Below, one piece after another: positions 10,810 to 22,192 of a stretch of 56,797 nt of DNA. The stretch spans positions 57,072 to 113,868 of the forward strand of contig NMRA01000842.1 in assembly GCA_002633005.1 (NCBI GenBank). The letters run 5' to 3'. The stretch is from Phoronis australis. Lineage: Eukaryota > Phoronida > Phoronidae. The translations under genes were made by a program, and so were the position numbers. Positions within the stretch are counted from its first letter, which is position 1, and each line of letters opens with the position of its first letter. The notes beneath the pieces were generated by a model. It was not told the origin of the DNA and ran no database searches. It saw nothing but the letters and a program-made list of their open reading frames with translations.

Positions 10810-12115
10810 AATTGTCCCACATTTTTCATGTAGTGCTTTTGTTATTTGTTGTGCTTAATTAAAGATGAAGCATGGTATTAATCTTAGAGAGAAGTGTTAA
10901 ATACTGAACCTATTTTTGAGTGACTATGAGAATAGCCGTGTTGTGAATGACATTGAAAGAATATTTACTTTGTCCCAACTCCTTTTATGAATTGAAAGAT
11001 GTAGTAACCAAATATTTGAAGAACAACATTTAATTAAGAATACAGTTTGTTACTGCAGACTGCAATGTTACGTTATGTTGCGTTATGTTATTCCGATTAG
11101 GCGTACAAATACACTTGTTTCCCGCCATGTAAGAAGACTTTCTACAGTGTAGTTCTAGCGCCAGATGTCGCTCTCTCTGACTATTTATTCTGGTACCGCC
11201 CTTTTTGAACGCCATTCCACAAACGTTTTATGGTGGATAAATGTCAATGTACATAATTGTTTTCTTCGGAATTTGGTTGGACTTGGGGTGATATTGGCGT
11301 AAGTACTCATGTTTCTTATAATACAGTTTATTTGCATTCATTAGTATATTAGTTTTTCCATGTTTTCTCAGGTGTACTTAATGTTTTGAATGCTTGCTAC
11401 TATGTATACCCTTTGCCAGTTATCATTTTACTTGGGCGTTGTCCTCCTAAATGTTACTGTATATACATGATAGAGCACTATGCAACGTGTAAGCTTGAAC
11501 ATAGTTTTTTTTGGTTATTTCAGTTTACCTACTACTACTACTACTACTACTACTATCACGCCTCCTACTACCGCAACATATTGTGTCAATAAAGAGTAAA
11601 GCCCCCCGAACCTGTTTGTTTTGCTCCAACACAGTTATTGGTCCTTTATCAAACATTTCGTTTGACGTATAAAGCCAACATTTTTACTCTGCACTCCAGC
11701 TATCAGGAATAGACTGTGATGACGTAAGAATGTAACAGCCCAAGAAACAAACGACTCTAAGAAGTTGTAATATGACCGATCACAAGCAACCATTCCAATT
11801 GCGTTGTGTAGACAGATTATCTTAAGCTGTAATATGGCCAATCACAATCAACCATTCCAATTGTGTTATGTAGACAGGCTCATGTCAGTCAGTTTGAATA
11901 CATCTTCATCAAAGACTTCACTCAGTTCCACAAACACATTACAGAATAGAAACGAAAAAATAAGCAAAAAATCTCTGAAATCACAGCAAAACTAAATGAT
12001 ACAGGCAGTGAACAGGCACCATTGCTATTTTATCCATCCTGTGGACTCGTGTATAATGTATTTGTTTGGTTTATGGTACATTTCAACTTAGTGTACATCA
12101 CACAGCAGTACCTAC
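10810..12115. other. HSD17B7-like gene, intron or 3' flank
   Basis: Lies downstream, in the sense of transcription, of the last exon found. It holds a trinucleotide (TAC)n run at 11525-11560 and a near-duplicate of about 45 bp (GATCACAAGCAACCATTCCAATTG at 11776 and ATCACAATCAACCATTCCAATTG at 11840, both followed by TGT.TGTAGACAG). No coding exon was recognised. Confidence 0.4.
11525..11560. repeat. Trinucleotide microsatellite (TAC)n
   Basis: About 11 uninterrupted TAC/CTA units. Confidence 0.9.
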
Positions 12116-12236
12116 CAAGACGTAGTGACCGAACAAGTTGGTGGTAAACACTTGCTTCAAGCCCTCCGGCGTACTCTGGTCATCCTGCTTCAGCAAGCCG
12201 TGGCCGGTGGAAAACATGTGCGCCACCTGGCGAGGA
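12116..12236 (-). CDS. HSD17B7: HSD17B7-like 3-ketosteroid reductase, exon 4 (internal)
   Basis: A 121-bp exon on the - strand. It starts after TTCGTTTCAG (12237 is the last intron base) and ends at TTG followed by GTAGGT (donor at 12115-12114). One base completes a split codon, then 40 codons follow. The translation includes VAHMFSTGHGLL and TPEGLKQVFTTNLFGHYVL, which matches the segment of vertebrate HSD17B7 following the NAG motif. The Asn of TNLFGHY is the expected SDR catalytic-tetrad Asn. HSD17B7 is an ER-associated short-chain dehydrogenase that reduces zymosterone-type 3-ketosterols in cholesterol synthesis and can act on estrone. The exons with the catalytic Ser and YxxxK are not seen and may lie beyond the left edge or in diverged sequence. 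Confidence 0.88.
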
Positions 12237-13435
12237 CTGAAACGAACAATTGGATGAAACACCTAGGATTCTAACTTGGTTATTCAATTACTATATTCTT
12301 CAGGGATCATTTTAGAAAAAATTGGCTTCAAATCTACATGCCAATATTTAGGACCTAAGTGTCATGTTGTCTGACCTTTTTTGATCCAATTTTTAGGGGT
12401 AGCATTTAAATATGCGCCATTACCTCTGACATTGGTCAGAACCACTAACTGCATTTCAGTTTAACTAAACACATAAAATCTGGGATCTGTACTGTCGCAA
12501 TGCTAGACCCCAATGGCTGTTTGCACAAAACATTCTTAATTTGGGACTCGACTAAGTTTCATAAATCATTTGCGCATTTATTTTGTTCATAACTCACAGA
12601 AGTAACACTTTTTCTATCACTTATCTTTATTATGAGCTCCTCTTTGACTAAAGACATTTCCTAACAATAAAACTAAAAACTGAGCTCTTACAGAACGTAT
12701 TTGCACACTCCTAACTATGCTAATATATAGCACGAACTAAATGACAATGCCATTTTAACATGATCTACATTAAACAAAGTAAAGTTGTATTCCTTGACAA
12801 CTTGTACATGTGAAAACAAAAATTCTGCAAATAGGTGACTTTTGCATAAATGATATAATTCTGTGTTTCTAACTAATATGACCAAGCAATCAGAGAGATG
12901 GGGAATTAACATGCAAGCTCCACTTTATTTCAATCAAAATAATTAAAGACTTGGTTGCATGAAAAAATCCCTACTTATTTTCGATGTTTTCACAATCCCA
13001 CAAATACACAGTAGATTTTGGGAACTTAGTTGGAACTGTTTCATGTGACCAGAAATTGCTGTTCTGATCGGCAGCTTTGCATTGTCGTTGTTTTAGAATC
13101 TGAATGCAAAGCATTAGATCCAAGACAAAATTGAGCAAAATTGTGATAGTTTTAGTGCCCCCGTTAACCCAAGTTGAGCAATCATAGTGCGCAAATGAAA
13201 TTTTTAATAGGCCAATGACGCATGGTCGCTCCTAATATTATCCCCGACTCTGTTCTATAAAAACAACAAACTTGGGTCGAAAATCTGGTCGCTCAGCTCT
13301 GATGACAGATTCAGATTACACAGAAGTCCTCAATTTAGTATAATTCAGCATTAGTGCCTCTGATGCAGATTTTGTTAAAAACCATTTGACATTGATTGTT
13401 TGATAACTCAGGGATCAACTGCCTACGTATATGTG

Positions 13436-13515
13436 TTCCCACACAAGGAGTATTTTTAGACAATACGAGAAATGCAGAAAGAAGTTATCTAACAAAATCT
13501 CTAAGTGTGCTTAGA
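13436..13515 (+). pseudogene. Fragment related to the CARD-like exon at 51.9 kb
   Basis: About 60 bases here match 51968-52030 at nearly every position: AAGGAGTATTTTTAGACAA, CACGAGAAATTCAGAAAGAA and AGTTATC are shared with few changes. In the matching frame it reads RSIFRQYEKCRKKLS and stops after about ten more residues. No splice sites or start codon are evident. It is a dead partial copy inside the HSD17B7-like intron. Confidence 0.6.
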
Positions 13516-14554
13516 TGTTGATGGACTGCACTAGTCTTGCAGAAGTGAAAAAGGCTCCTAACTGAAGTTACATAATTACGTTAATATAATCTGCAATGAT
13601 AATATATATCATGAATCATGCTAAGATACACCACAGAGTCCCTTGCTTCAAAAGTTATCTCGTTTTTTTAAACCAAAAACATGTCCGCAAAAAAGCACTC
13701 ATGAATCTGCACTGGACAATGTTTTACATCTGACGACATAATCTTAACAATTCACAGTTTGGAATAATTGTTCATTAAAAGCGTACCACCATACTCCACA
13801 CGAAATAACCTCAACCGATGCCTAGGCAGACAAATTTCTCAATGACTCGTAACCATATAAGCAACATAAATGTAGGACACTAAAACCCTGCCTAGCCTAG
13901 GTTCCTGACTTCAACTGTCCCAAATCCAAATAATATCTGCGTGCACCTCCCACAGACTGGTATTACATAAACCTCGCAAGCCTTATCTTTCTTTGATCCC
14001 ATTAAATTGTCCTTGTGAGTGGTGGATAGGCGACAGAAGTTCCAAAAGGAACGCAAAACCCTGCAGTCAAGAAAGCTCAGTTGTTAACACGGTGGATTTC
14101 AGTTGTTACCTTCCTCGCCTGGTGAAAAGAAAACTGGAACTAATTTCTAAGGCAAAGGCAGGAAATTTGACGTCAAATTTAAGTGATTGAGGTTACTAAA
14201 ATAAATATACTTTTGCACGTAATTTGCTTCTGCTTAGTGCTCATTTTATCATTAAATCTAGAATTTACATGCAAGAACTGTAGCATCATATGTTTGATCT
14301 TGATATTGTGTGCTACTCTTGGTTGAAGTACAACGAACACTCCGGTTTTGAAAGAGATTTGCGATGTATAACCGCACATTAATGCTAGGATATCACCTAT
14401 TGACAATTGTTGGGTTTCATAGTAAGCCTACATTAAGGCCAGCAACCCTTGGTTTTTCTACTATAACAATGTTTTTTACACACATTCAAATTAACACTAT
14501 TTTTAATATCATATGAAGAGCTTTCAAATAACATTCATGGATGTGAGGAAAACA

Positions 14555-14663
14555 CCAAACTGGTGTTTATTTCCAAACTGGTGTTTATTTCCAAACTGGT
14601 GTTTATTTCCAAACTGGTGTTTATTTCCAAACTGGTGTTTATTTCCAAACTGGTGTTTATTTC
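14555..14663. repeat. Minisatellite, 18-bp unit, 6 copies
   Basis: Perfect tandem CCAAACTGGTGTTTATTT. Each unit contains the small palindrome CCAAACTGG. Confidence 0.95.
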
Positions 14664-15316
14664 CTGAAGTTCTTCCTCAATTTTCATAGCAAACAAACTC
14701 ATCGAGTTGTAATATCGACCGAGGACATTCTCCTAGCAGACCGTTGCCTCCCAGTGAAAAAAATATTCTATGAAGTTTACTGTACAGTGTTTCCCCTGGG
14801 TTTTGCAAGGAGCGTGGTGGTGAATGGCCAAAACGGGGTGCAAAGCCCGTTGCTGCACGCGAATATGAGAAATGGGATCCCCCTATTAGCTGGGTTTCGA
14901 AAGGAGCATGATGGAGAATGCTCGACGCGGATGCGGAACCCGGCACCACATGCGAGCATGGGATGACTTTCGCCAGGAAAAATTTGAAAATAAGATGTAA
15001 TTGTGGGTGCAGTTTGCTCATCATAGACAACATAGACAAAACCTTAACCCAAGCATCATGTAGTGGAAGTATCTGGGTAAAGAACACTTCGCAAGACAAT
15101 TTGGCAATGAAGAGTCCAGCATAGTGTGATCTCTGTCGCACTTGAGTACAAAAAACAGTTATCCACGAAGTGACAAACATAGAACAAAAAATATTTTAAC
15201 TTTGTAGACGTAATAAACTAATTCGTGTAATGAAACTTCCGTTAATACCGTCTTGCTAAACATAAATCAGTGATAGTGGATTGGCGTTGGCCAGCGTAGC
15301 AGACGATGTAATAATC

Positions 15317-15454
15317 TGTGGTGCCACCTATCAGTTACTACGATTTGTTAAATCACTGTAGTTTAGTCTCATTTTTTGTCAATATACCAACATCAAGTGT
15401 CTGCTTCAATATAGTATTTTATTCGCTTATAATTGTGTGTTTCTGATCCCTATA
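15317..15454 (+). repeat. 5' LTR of the gypsy element
   Basis: 138 bp, starts TGTGGTGCCACC and ends CCCTATA. It is followed at once by TTGGTGACCTCAAACAG, the expected primer-binding position, although I could not assign the tRNA. Confidence 0.9.
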
Positions 15455-15483
15455 TTGGTGACCTCAAACAGTGAACACTTACA

Positions 15484-16305
15484 ATGGCAGAGGGACATAG
15501 TGATACAAAGCTTGTTACTGACCTCGCCTCAACTCTCCAGACGCTTGCAATGCAAACAACTCAGGTAAACGCGGTATCCATCAGGTTGCCGGACTTTTGG
15601 ACAAAATCGCCCGAAGTTTGGTTTGCCAAAGTCGAGGCTCAGTTTGGAACAAAAGGGATTGTACAAGATCAGACAAAATATGATTACGTGGTGAGTGCCC
15701 TTGATGTCAACACAGCCGACGAAGTTCAGGCTATACTACTCCACCCACCACTCACAAACAAGTATAACGCATTGAAGTCCGCGCTCATCAACGCTTTTGG
15801 AAAGTCCCAGGCACAGAAGGACTCTGAGCTTTTGAACCTCAATGGCCTGGGTGACAAACGTCCCACCGCTCTGATGAGACGTATCAACGCTCTCAATGAT
15901 GACCCCCAGACTTTAAAACGTGCTTTATTCCTAACGAACCTGCCTTCCGACGTTCGCACTATCCTGGCGGGCCACAGCATTAATAGCATAGAGGACCTTG
16001 ATACGACCGCGGACCGTATCTGGGAGGCACGTACTGCCGGAGTGCAACATGTCTCTATACCTACCAACAGTCAGACAACGTTTTCGGGTTTTTATGATGA
16101 CAACGCCAAGTCCACGTCCGATAAGCGCTTCCGACGCTGTTCCCGTTCCCAGCACGGTGACGCCAGCCCCCTTATGGGTTCCTCCACCGTATGCTTCTAC
16201 CATATGAAGTTTGGGCCCAAGGCTCGTCGATGCCAGCCTGGCTGCAAGTTTGCGTCACTGATACCCAAGACAAACAACCAGGGAAACGCCACAGCCAGCC
16301 GTTGA
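15484..16305 (+). CDS. gypsy gag polyprotein
   Basis: 273 residues. The N-terminal half has the capsid pattern common in Ty3/gypsy elements (IRLPDFWTKSPEVWF, then YDYVVSAL near residue 64 and LPSDVRTILAG near residue 155). The C-terminal CFYHMKFGPKARRC with a following C is a zinc-knuckle-like C-x2-H...C...C motif typical of these gags. The role would be particle assembly and RNA binding. The start is the first ATG after the primer-binding site. Protease follows in the +1 frame. Confidence 0.88.
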   Translation: MAEGHSDTKLVTDLASTLQTLAMQTTQVNAVSIRLPDFWTKSPEVWFAKVEAQFGTKGIVQDQTKYDYVVSALDVNTADEVQAILLHPPLTNKYNALKSALINAFGKSQAQKDSELLNLNGLGDKRPTALMRRINALNDDPQTLKRALFLTNLPSDVRTILAGHSINSIEDLDTTADRIWEARTAGVQHVSIPTNSQTTFSGFYDDNAKSTSDKRFRRCSRSQHGDASPLMGSSTVCFYHMKFGPKARRCQPGCKFASLIPKTNNQGNATASR

Positions 16306-16345
16306 ACGTGGTAGCGGCCGGCGTTTCCACCTCCAACACACTGGT

Positions 16346-16640
16346 AGATATTTTTTAATTGACACTGGTGCCGACGTTTCTGTTTATCCTGCCTCTGCAA
16401 CAGACCGCAAGACCAATCCACCTTCCGCACCTCTCTTCGCTGCTAACGGAACTTCCATAAACACATGGGGCACCTGTACCCTCTCGGTGGTGCTCAGCTC
16501 TAAGCAGCAGTACGCTCATGAATTTTATCTTGCCGATGTTACTCGCCCGATTCTAGGAACTGAATTTTTTATTGCCCACGACCTAGTTATTGATCTCAAA
16601 GGCAAGCGCCTTTTGTCTATTGATAATCCCTCTGCACTTC
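16346..16640 (+). pseudogene. gypsy aspartic protease domain (broken frame)
   Basis: The active-site motif DTGAD starts at 16361, followed by VSVYPA and, further on, ILGTEF near 16553, the usual flap and tail signature of retroviral-type proteases. It would process Gag-Pol. An in-frame TGA at 16643 separates it from RT, so the polyprotein is interrupted. Confidence 0.75.
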
Positions 16641-16708
16641 TGTGACATAACACGATTTCACTGACCCTTGCGGGTCTCTCCCTTCATGCCCACGACGAGT
16701 ACTCACTT

Positions 16709-17353
16709 TTGTTACAACAGTTTTCAGAGCTGTTTACCCCGTGTTTCGATTCCACGGCGAATAAACACGGTGTTGAACACCATATCATAACCCAGGGACC
16801 ACCTGTCCACGCACGTGCCCGACGTTTGAATCCTGAACGACTGGCGGAGAAAGATGAATTTCTGCGAATGGAAAAGATGGGTATAATTCGCCGATCCAAT
16901 TCACCGTGGTCTTCACCGCTCCATGTCGTCCCCAAGCCTGGCGGTCTATGGCGCCCTTGCGGTGACTACAGACAACTTAATGCTTCAACCACGGATGACC
17001 GCTACCCGTTGCCACATATCCATGATTTCAACAAACATCTGACCAGATGCCAAGTTTTCTCCAAAATTGATCTGGTTCGAGGCCATCATCAGATTCCGGT
17101 TGCGCCGTCTTCTGTGACCAAGACTGCAATAATCACACCTTTTGGATTGTGGGAATTTCTTCGCATGCCCTTTGGCCTCAAGAACGCTGCCCAGGCTTTC
17201 CAATGCCTTATGGATGGCATTTTCAGGGACGTTTCGTTCGCTTTTGTCTACCTCGATGACATCTTGGTGGCCAGCCGCTCGCATGCCGAACATCTGGAAC
17301 ATCTTCGTCAGATCTTTATGCTGCTGTCCTCCAACGGTCTTCGTCATCAATAA
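16709..17353 (+). pseudogene. gypsy reverse transcriptase domain (frameshifted)
   Basis: 214 open residues with RT motifs in order: SPWSSPLHVVPKP, RPCGDYRQLN, YPLPHIHD, FSKIDLVRGHHQIPV, KTAIITPFG, RMPFGLKNA and the catalytic YLDD (with FVYLDDIL). The frame breaks near 17340. The thumb sequence (KPECIF, FLGHHV) goes on in another frame, then NYYHRFIPHVA returns to the first frame. Not functional as it stands. Confidence 0.92.
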
Positions 17354-17535
17354 GCCCGAGTGCATTTTTGGTGCTGCCGAATTGGCTTTCCTTGGACACC
17401 ACGTCACAGCCCGTGGGATCCTTCCGCTCCCCGATCGCGTATCCTCTATTCAAGATTGTGCTCCCCAACCAATCGTGCTGAGCTGCAACGATTTCTGGGA
17501 TTGATGAACTACTATCACCGTTTTATTCCACACGT

Positions 17536-18465
17536 CGCATTCATGGGCTGTCCCACGCTGGCGTTCGCCCTACTCAGCAGGCTCTCACTCAGCGCTTTGT
17601 CTGGCGTGGTATGAAACGTGATATACAGCGGTGGTGCAAAGAGTGTCATGCTTGTCAAGCTTCCAAGATACATCGACACACACGGGCACCTTTGGTAAAG
17701 CGTCCCGCTCCGGCTGCCAGGTTTCGCAGTCTCCACGTGGATCTTGTTGGCCCACTACCAGCGAGCCAAGGCATGACCTATCTCTTCACGATCATTGACC
17801 GTTTCACCAGGTGGCCCGAGGCCATACCACTTCCTGACGCCCAAGCTTCCTCCTGTGCAGCTGCTCTTGTCCATCATTGGATTTCCCGCTTTGGTGTGCC
17901 TGAGGACATCGCGTCTGACCGCGGTGCTCAGTTCACTTCGGCACTTTGGAGTGAATGCAACAAGCTCTTGGGTGTTACTACTCATACCACAACTGCATAC
18001 CACTCACAAGCGAATGGCATGATAGAACGTTTTCACCGCGCCCTCAAGGCGTCTCTCAAGGCGCGCACTACCAGCCCGCACTGGTTTGCAGAACTGCCAC
18101 TGGTCTTGCTAGGGATACGTTCGTCCTGGCGAGTGGATCCCGGCTGTTCTCCCGCTGAACTTGTGTATGGGTCACCTCTCCACTTGCCAGGTGAGTTTCT
18201 TCAACCGCTCGAAGCTCGTACGATGGAGCCGTATTCAATTTTCTTAAAGCATCTACAACACACCATGCGTGCTGTGCAGCCCGCGCCTTCTAATTTCCAT
18301 GGCGGTCGCCCCAGTTATATACCCTCCAACTTGGCGTCTACAGGGTATGTGTATGTGCACCATGATGCTTACCGTCATCCGCTCCAGCGCCCCTACGATG
18401 GCCCGTTTCGCATACTCAACACAAATGACAAGTTCTACACTCATGACATTAAGGGTCGCGAGTAG
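17536..18465 (+). pseudogene. gypsy integrase domain (RNase H lost upstream)
   Basis: Starts in mid-domain at HGLSHAGVRPTQ, then WRGMKRDIQRWCKECHACQ, which is the HHCC zinc-binding module. The DDE core follows: HVDLVGPLP with the first Asp, IASDRGAQFTS with the second Asp, and HSQANGMIERFHR with the Glu. The C-terminal module contains RPYDGPFRIL. RNase H, expected between RT and integrase, is missing because of a deletion near 17535 that also shifts frame. A stop at 18463 precedes a proline/serine-rich 3' stretch that reads on in another frame to about 18691. Confidence 0.9.
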
Positions 18466-18714
18466 TCGCTTCTGTCACCCAGTTCACGACCTCGGATGAC
18501 ACCTTCACACGTCCCGATGCCTCTTCGCCATTAGTGCTCCCCTCGCCGCCGGCTCCCCTCGACTCTACCGACCGACCTGTGCCATCAACGTCTGTTGCTG
18601 CCGATCAGCCTTCTAAAGTTACTCGTTCTGGCCGCGTTTCGCGCTTGCCTGTGCGTTTTCGTGATTCTCCACCCACTTCGGATTTGCCTTAGTCCTCCGC
18701 TTGGAGGGGGGTAC

Positions 18715-18851
18715 TGTGGTGCCACCTATCAGTTATAACGATTTGTTAAATCACTGTAGTTTAGTCTCATTTTTGTCAATATACCAACATCAAGTGTCTG
18801 CTTCAATATAGTATTTTATTTGCTTATAACTGTGTGTTTCTGATTCCTACA
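18715..18851 (+). repeat. 3' LTR of the gypsy element
   Basis: 137 bp, starts TGTGGTGCCACC and ends CCTACA, preceded by the polypurine tract GGAGGGGGG. Collinear with the 5' LTR apart from about six substitutions and one T fewer in the T-run. Confidence 0.9.
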
Positions 18852-19256
18852 AATCTAGTCCATGTTGGTGAATCTGAGACTAGTTAACATTCAATATCGT
18901 CATTTTGGCGCAGGGCTATGGTTGATTAAACAGTTGGATGTCACGTCCTGCAGTATAATTCCCAATGTTTTTTGTAAACTCGGACACGATAAAATGAATG
19001 AAGCAGAAATCTTACTGTTTCTTACTTCATTAGCAAGCCCAGGGGCTTTCCCATTTTAGAAAATTCGTATCGAAGTCGTTGCCTGGTCTCCGGTCGGCTG
19101 TATTAAGTATATATGCATTGTTGGATAACCAGGCAGAAACGAGGTACGAAAGGAGATTGGGGATTGAATGACCGTGTTTAATGGGGGCATCCCATTGTAG
19201 AATTATTTTTCCCTTTCGATCCACAAACAGCGAAATGTGCCGTGTGACTTGTACTC

Positions 19257-19455
19257 AATCATTGTTACTAGCGATCATTTTTGCTAGCGATCATTTCTAC
19301 TAACGATCATTTTAACTAGCGATCATTTTTACTAGCAATTCATTTTACTAGCGATCATTTTTACGAGCGATCATTTTTACTAGCGATCATTTTTACTAGC
19401 GATCATTTTTACTAGCGACCATTTTTACTAGAGATCATTTTTACTAGCGATTTTT
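19257..19455. repeat. Minisatellite, 17-bp unit, about 11 copies
   Basis: Imperfect tandem TACTAGCGATCATTTTT. A few copies have substitutions (for example GACC, GAGATC) or lost bases. Confidence 0.93.
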
Positions 19456-19961
19456 GTGTGCTGGTGAAGTTTCCCCGTCACGATTAGGTGTGTGGTGGTC
19501 AATTTGAGTATGATTTATGAGTGGCGGGGCCAAAAAGGAGCGTGGCGGGCTACCCAGAAGTTTACATGCAGGGGAAACCCTGCTGTATATCTACAGAATA
19601 ATGCTATTTAAATTATAATAAAATAATTTTTCTTCATAAGTATTTTTAAAGAACAGAGAGTGTTTACAAAACAAAATTTTGACTTTTCTGTCACATTTTG
19701 CCTCCAACTGAACCAACAGCAGGCATTAGGGCACAAGTCAGATATAAGGTGCTGACATTTTGAGAACCAGTTTGATGCCTGTGGAGAAAACTGGTTCTCA
19801 AATGCGGGCATGTTAGATCTTACTATTACGACTGGTAGCAGGGCCAGATGAGTACTAAGGGTTATAGAAGGGAGATACATAACAAGACAAACCCTGTTTA
19901 ATGAAATTTCACTTGACAATGCCATAAAACAAAGACTTTATAATATCAGTCGTCTTTTTAC

Positions 19962-20054
19962 CCTTGTAATACACCTTTAAGAAGGTCACCCCAGTTGACA
20001 CTTGTCACAGGAAAGATGCCCGCATTCATGTATATCACATCAATATGTCGGTAC
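19962..20054 (-). CDS. HSD17B7: HSD17B7-like 3-ketosteroid reductase, exon 3
   Basis: A 93-bp exon on the - strand. The acceptor is CATTGTTCCAG (last intron base 20055) and the donor is GG followed by GTAAAA at 19961. The translation contains YRHIDVIYMNAGIFPVTSV; the HIDVIYMNAGI stretch corresponds to the SDR NNAG-type structural motif and to LDCIYLNAGI of vertebrate HSD17B7. Phases fit both neighbours: AA from exon 2 plus G, and GG plus the T that opens exon 4. With these junctions the spacing to exon 2 equals the vertebrate protein, and the spacing to exon 4 differs by only two residues. Confidence 0.87.
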
Positions 20055-20276
20055 CTGGAACAATGAAGTAAAATTAGAGTACCTGGCAGTTCACACAAGG
20101 CAGAAAATACATTTTTTGTTGTAAGTCTAAAATGCATCACAAACACAGTGGTACTGAGGTTTGGTTGACCAGTTGTTAACACCATGGGAACACAGCCCTA
20201 AACAGTAAACCAATTTAGGTCAAAAAGGCATACAAGGGAAATAATATTTTTCATTAAAGATATGTTGTAACACTTT

Positions 20277-20443
20277 TTTAATATTAAGCTCTATACTATA
20301 TCTGCTATCAAAAAATGTTTAATATTAAGCTCTATACTATAACTGCTATCACAAAATGTTTAATATTAAGCTCTATACTATATCTGCTATCACAAAATGT
20401 TTAATATTAAGCTCTATACTATATCTGCTATCACAAAGTGTTT
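20277..20443. repeat. Minisatellite, 41-bp unit, 4 copies
   Basis: Tandem TAATATTAAGCTCTATACTA followed by ..TCTGCTATCACAAAATGTT, with only a few changes. It lies in intron 2 of the HSD17B7-like gene. Confidence 0.93.
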
Positions 20444-21988
20444 TGAGAAATTGTGGGCATTCATAAACTCAAAAGTATTTGAGTTTGAAAAATGACAAAA
20501 GATCAATTTCAGCAAATTACATTTGTCAAAAAATAAAAATGGTGAGATTTTACCAATCATGATAACAACACGTCAATACATCAGAAAAACAGGTGTCAAC
20601 TTTATGGATACTATGACACAAAATCAGTGATTTCAACCCAAAAACCCTTCACAACACCAAGGGCACAGAGGACTGATAAAATGACATCAACTTCTTGGTC
20701 AACTCCTTCAGGAGTGCGCAGTTTCTTATCGCATATCCAAGGTAGGGTCTACATTCAATTCGATGGTAGAAACCTGCTGTGACCTATCATGACAAGAAAA
20801 AATAAAACAGTTCGAAAACCTAAACCTTCATTATTTTGTAAGTTTAAATGTACACAGGCAGGTTAAAAAAATCCACAATTAAATGTAATTATTTTCTAAT
20901 CAAGTTATAATAATCTGAGGTGTATAAGAATTACACAAGGTTTGATGAATCATAGCTCTTAGCAGTAGCTACAGTTTTCAAAACAAAGAAAAACAAAATA
21001 TCATCGATATTGTCTAGTTTCAGCTAGTTTCACAGAAGTTAAACAAAAGGTATGATGTAAAATCGGGAATTGATCCAGACTTTTGATCAAAGCTCGTCAA
21101 AATTGAGGTCAAGTTCGATATAGGTCAATAAAGTTGGATATAGGTCAATAATTATTTTGGACTTTGTAACAACATAACCTTATGTTTACTAGTCAACAAG
21201 GTCCTACATAACCTTATGTGTTTACTTGTCAACAAGGTCTTACATAACCTTAATTTAGAATTGTCCAGCAAATTAGCATAACATCCAAAATGTTGTCAAT
21301 GAATCTTCACACAAACAAAGGTGGCAGAAAGTATGATAAATAAACTGAGCCAAAAATGCCATTTCAAGAATGACCCATGCATAATTAATTTAGAAAAACT
21401 TAATTAAGACGCTTGCTTAACTTCAAAATTTGTCTAGGATAACCAGACAATGGTATTTTAAATAACAGTACGTCTGAACAATAATTGTCCTTCCCTGCAA
21501 TCATCAGTAGTCTTGTTCAAACTTAATGAACGCAACAACACACAAAATAATCATACACCAAAATAATCATACAAAATGACCCATAATTCCAGTGGGTAAG
21601 ATGCCCAAATTTTGAGATCCAGTTTTCTCCACTGAACAACGGGCATCAAACTGGTTTTCAAAAGGGCAAATTACATCAGACTATTGCCACCCAGTGAGCA
21701 GTGGAACAATGTGTTCGGACAGTAAATTACCACTCATGACAGGGAGACGGGATTTTGTCTCATTGTCTTGCCATTCAATGTACAGTACATGCCAAAAATA
21801 ATCAGGCAAAACACTGTTTCTTCCATCATCACAGACAGGTAATGGCTCATCACAAACCCTTTACTGTCACGGTGAATTTTGCTAGCACTGAAGCATAAGA
21901 ATGTGGAATTAGGGGAATTTTGTCTGGTTATCTTACGCTGACTATAGAACAATTAAAACAGTCTGCAATCGTTAACAAATCTTCCAAC
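20444..21988 (-). other. HSD17B7-like intron 2
   Basis: Non-coding. Contains a short direct repeat (GGATATAGGTCAATAA near 21116-21150) and a 35-bp repeat of ACATAACCTTATGT...GTCAACAAGGTC at 21173-21255. No exon was seen. Confidence 0.5.
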
Positions 21989-22192
21989 TTTTTCCGAAGT
22001 TCAGTAGCAGCCTTGTAGACAGATTTGAGACTTCCGACATCCACAAGAATAATGTCAATGGTGGCGTTTGGATGGGACACTTTGAGAGCATCGCGGGCGG
22101 CCTCAGCCTTCATTTTATTCCGGCATGCAAGACACAGGTGCACCATTTCATCTGCGGAGAGTAGCCGCTGACACAAGGCAAGACCGATTCCA
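21989..22192 (-). CDS. HSD17B7: HSD17B7-like 3-ketosteroid reductase, exon 2
   Basis: A 204-bp exon on the - strand. It begins after TTATTTTTTCAG with T completing a split codon, then GIGLALCQRLLSADE, VHLCLACRN, KAEAARDAL and IILVDVGSLKSVYKAATEL. GIG is the end of the Rossmann TGxxxGIG cofactor motif, ACRN lies at the cofactor-specificity position, and the VDV-type Asp contacts the adenine region. The match to vertebrate HSD17B7 over this stretch is strong (LHLCLACRN-type). The donor is placed at 21988 (AA followed by GTTGGA) because it keeps frame and length with exon 3. GTTGGA is a weak donor, so the exact end is less sure than the exon itself. Confidence 0.9.

Larger units (their letters stand above)
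12237..14784 (-). other. HSD17B7-like intron 3, proximal part
   Basis: Non-coding, AT-rich, with no competing exon. It contains a fragment similar to the CARD-like exon (13441-13510) and an 18-bp minisatellite (14555-14663), listed separately. Confidence 0.5.
15312..18855 (+). mobile_element. Degenerate Ty3/gypsy LTR retrotransposon in a HSD17B7-like intron
   Basis: LTRs lie at 15317-15454 and 18715-18851, and the flanking AATC repeat (15313-15316 and 18852-18855) is a probable 4-bp target duplication. Order: 5' LTR, gag, protease, reverse transcriptase, integrase, purine-rich tract (GGAGGGGGGTAC) and 3' LTR. It is transcribed opposite to the host gene. The LTRs differ at roughly six substitutions and one indel in 137 bp, so the insertion is not brand new. 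It is dead: an in-frame TGA at 16643-16645 lies between protease and RT, a frameshift lies near 17340, and the RNase H domain is deleted near 17535. At about 3.5 kb it is shorter than intact relatives. Confidence 0.93.
14785..19582. mobile_element. Possible old DNA transposon split by the LTR element
   Basis: CAGTGTTTCCCCTGG at 14785 and the inverted form CAGGGGAAACCCTG ending at 19582 match at 13 of 15 positions and resemble hAT-type termini. GGAGCGTGG occurs near both ends, but in direct orientation. The flanks share only a shifted CTGTA rather than a clean 8-bp duplication, so the boundaries and class are uncertain. Between the ends are diverged 75-bp duplicates (14808-14963), the gypsy element and a 17-bp minisatellite. 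Confidence 0.35.

Noticed and set aside
14677-15180. 167-residue ORF on the - strand
   Set aside because: Covers the diverged 75-bp duplicates and repeat ends near the LTR element; no known domain.
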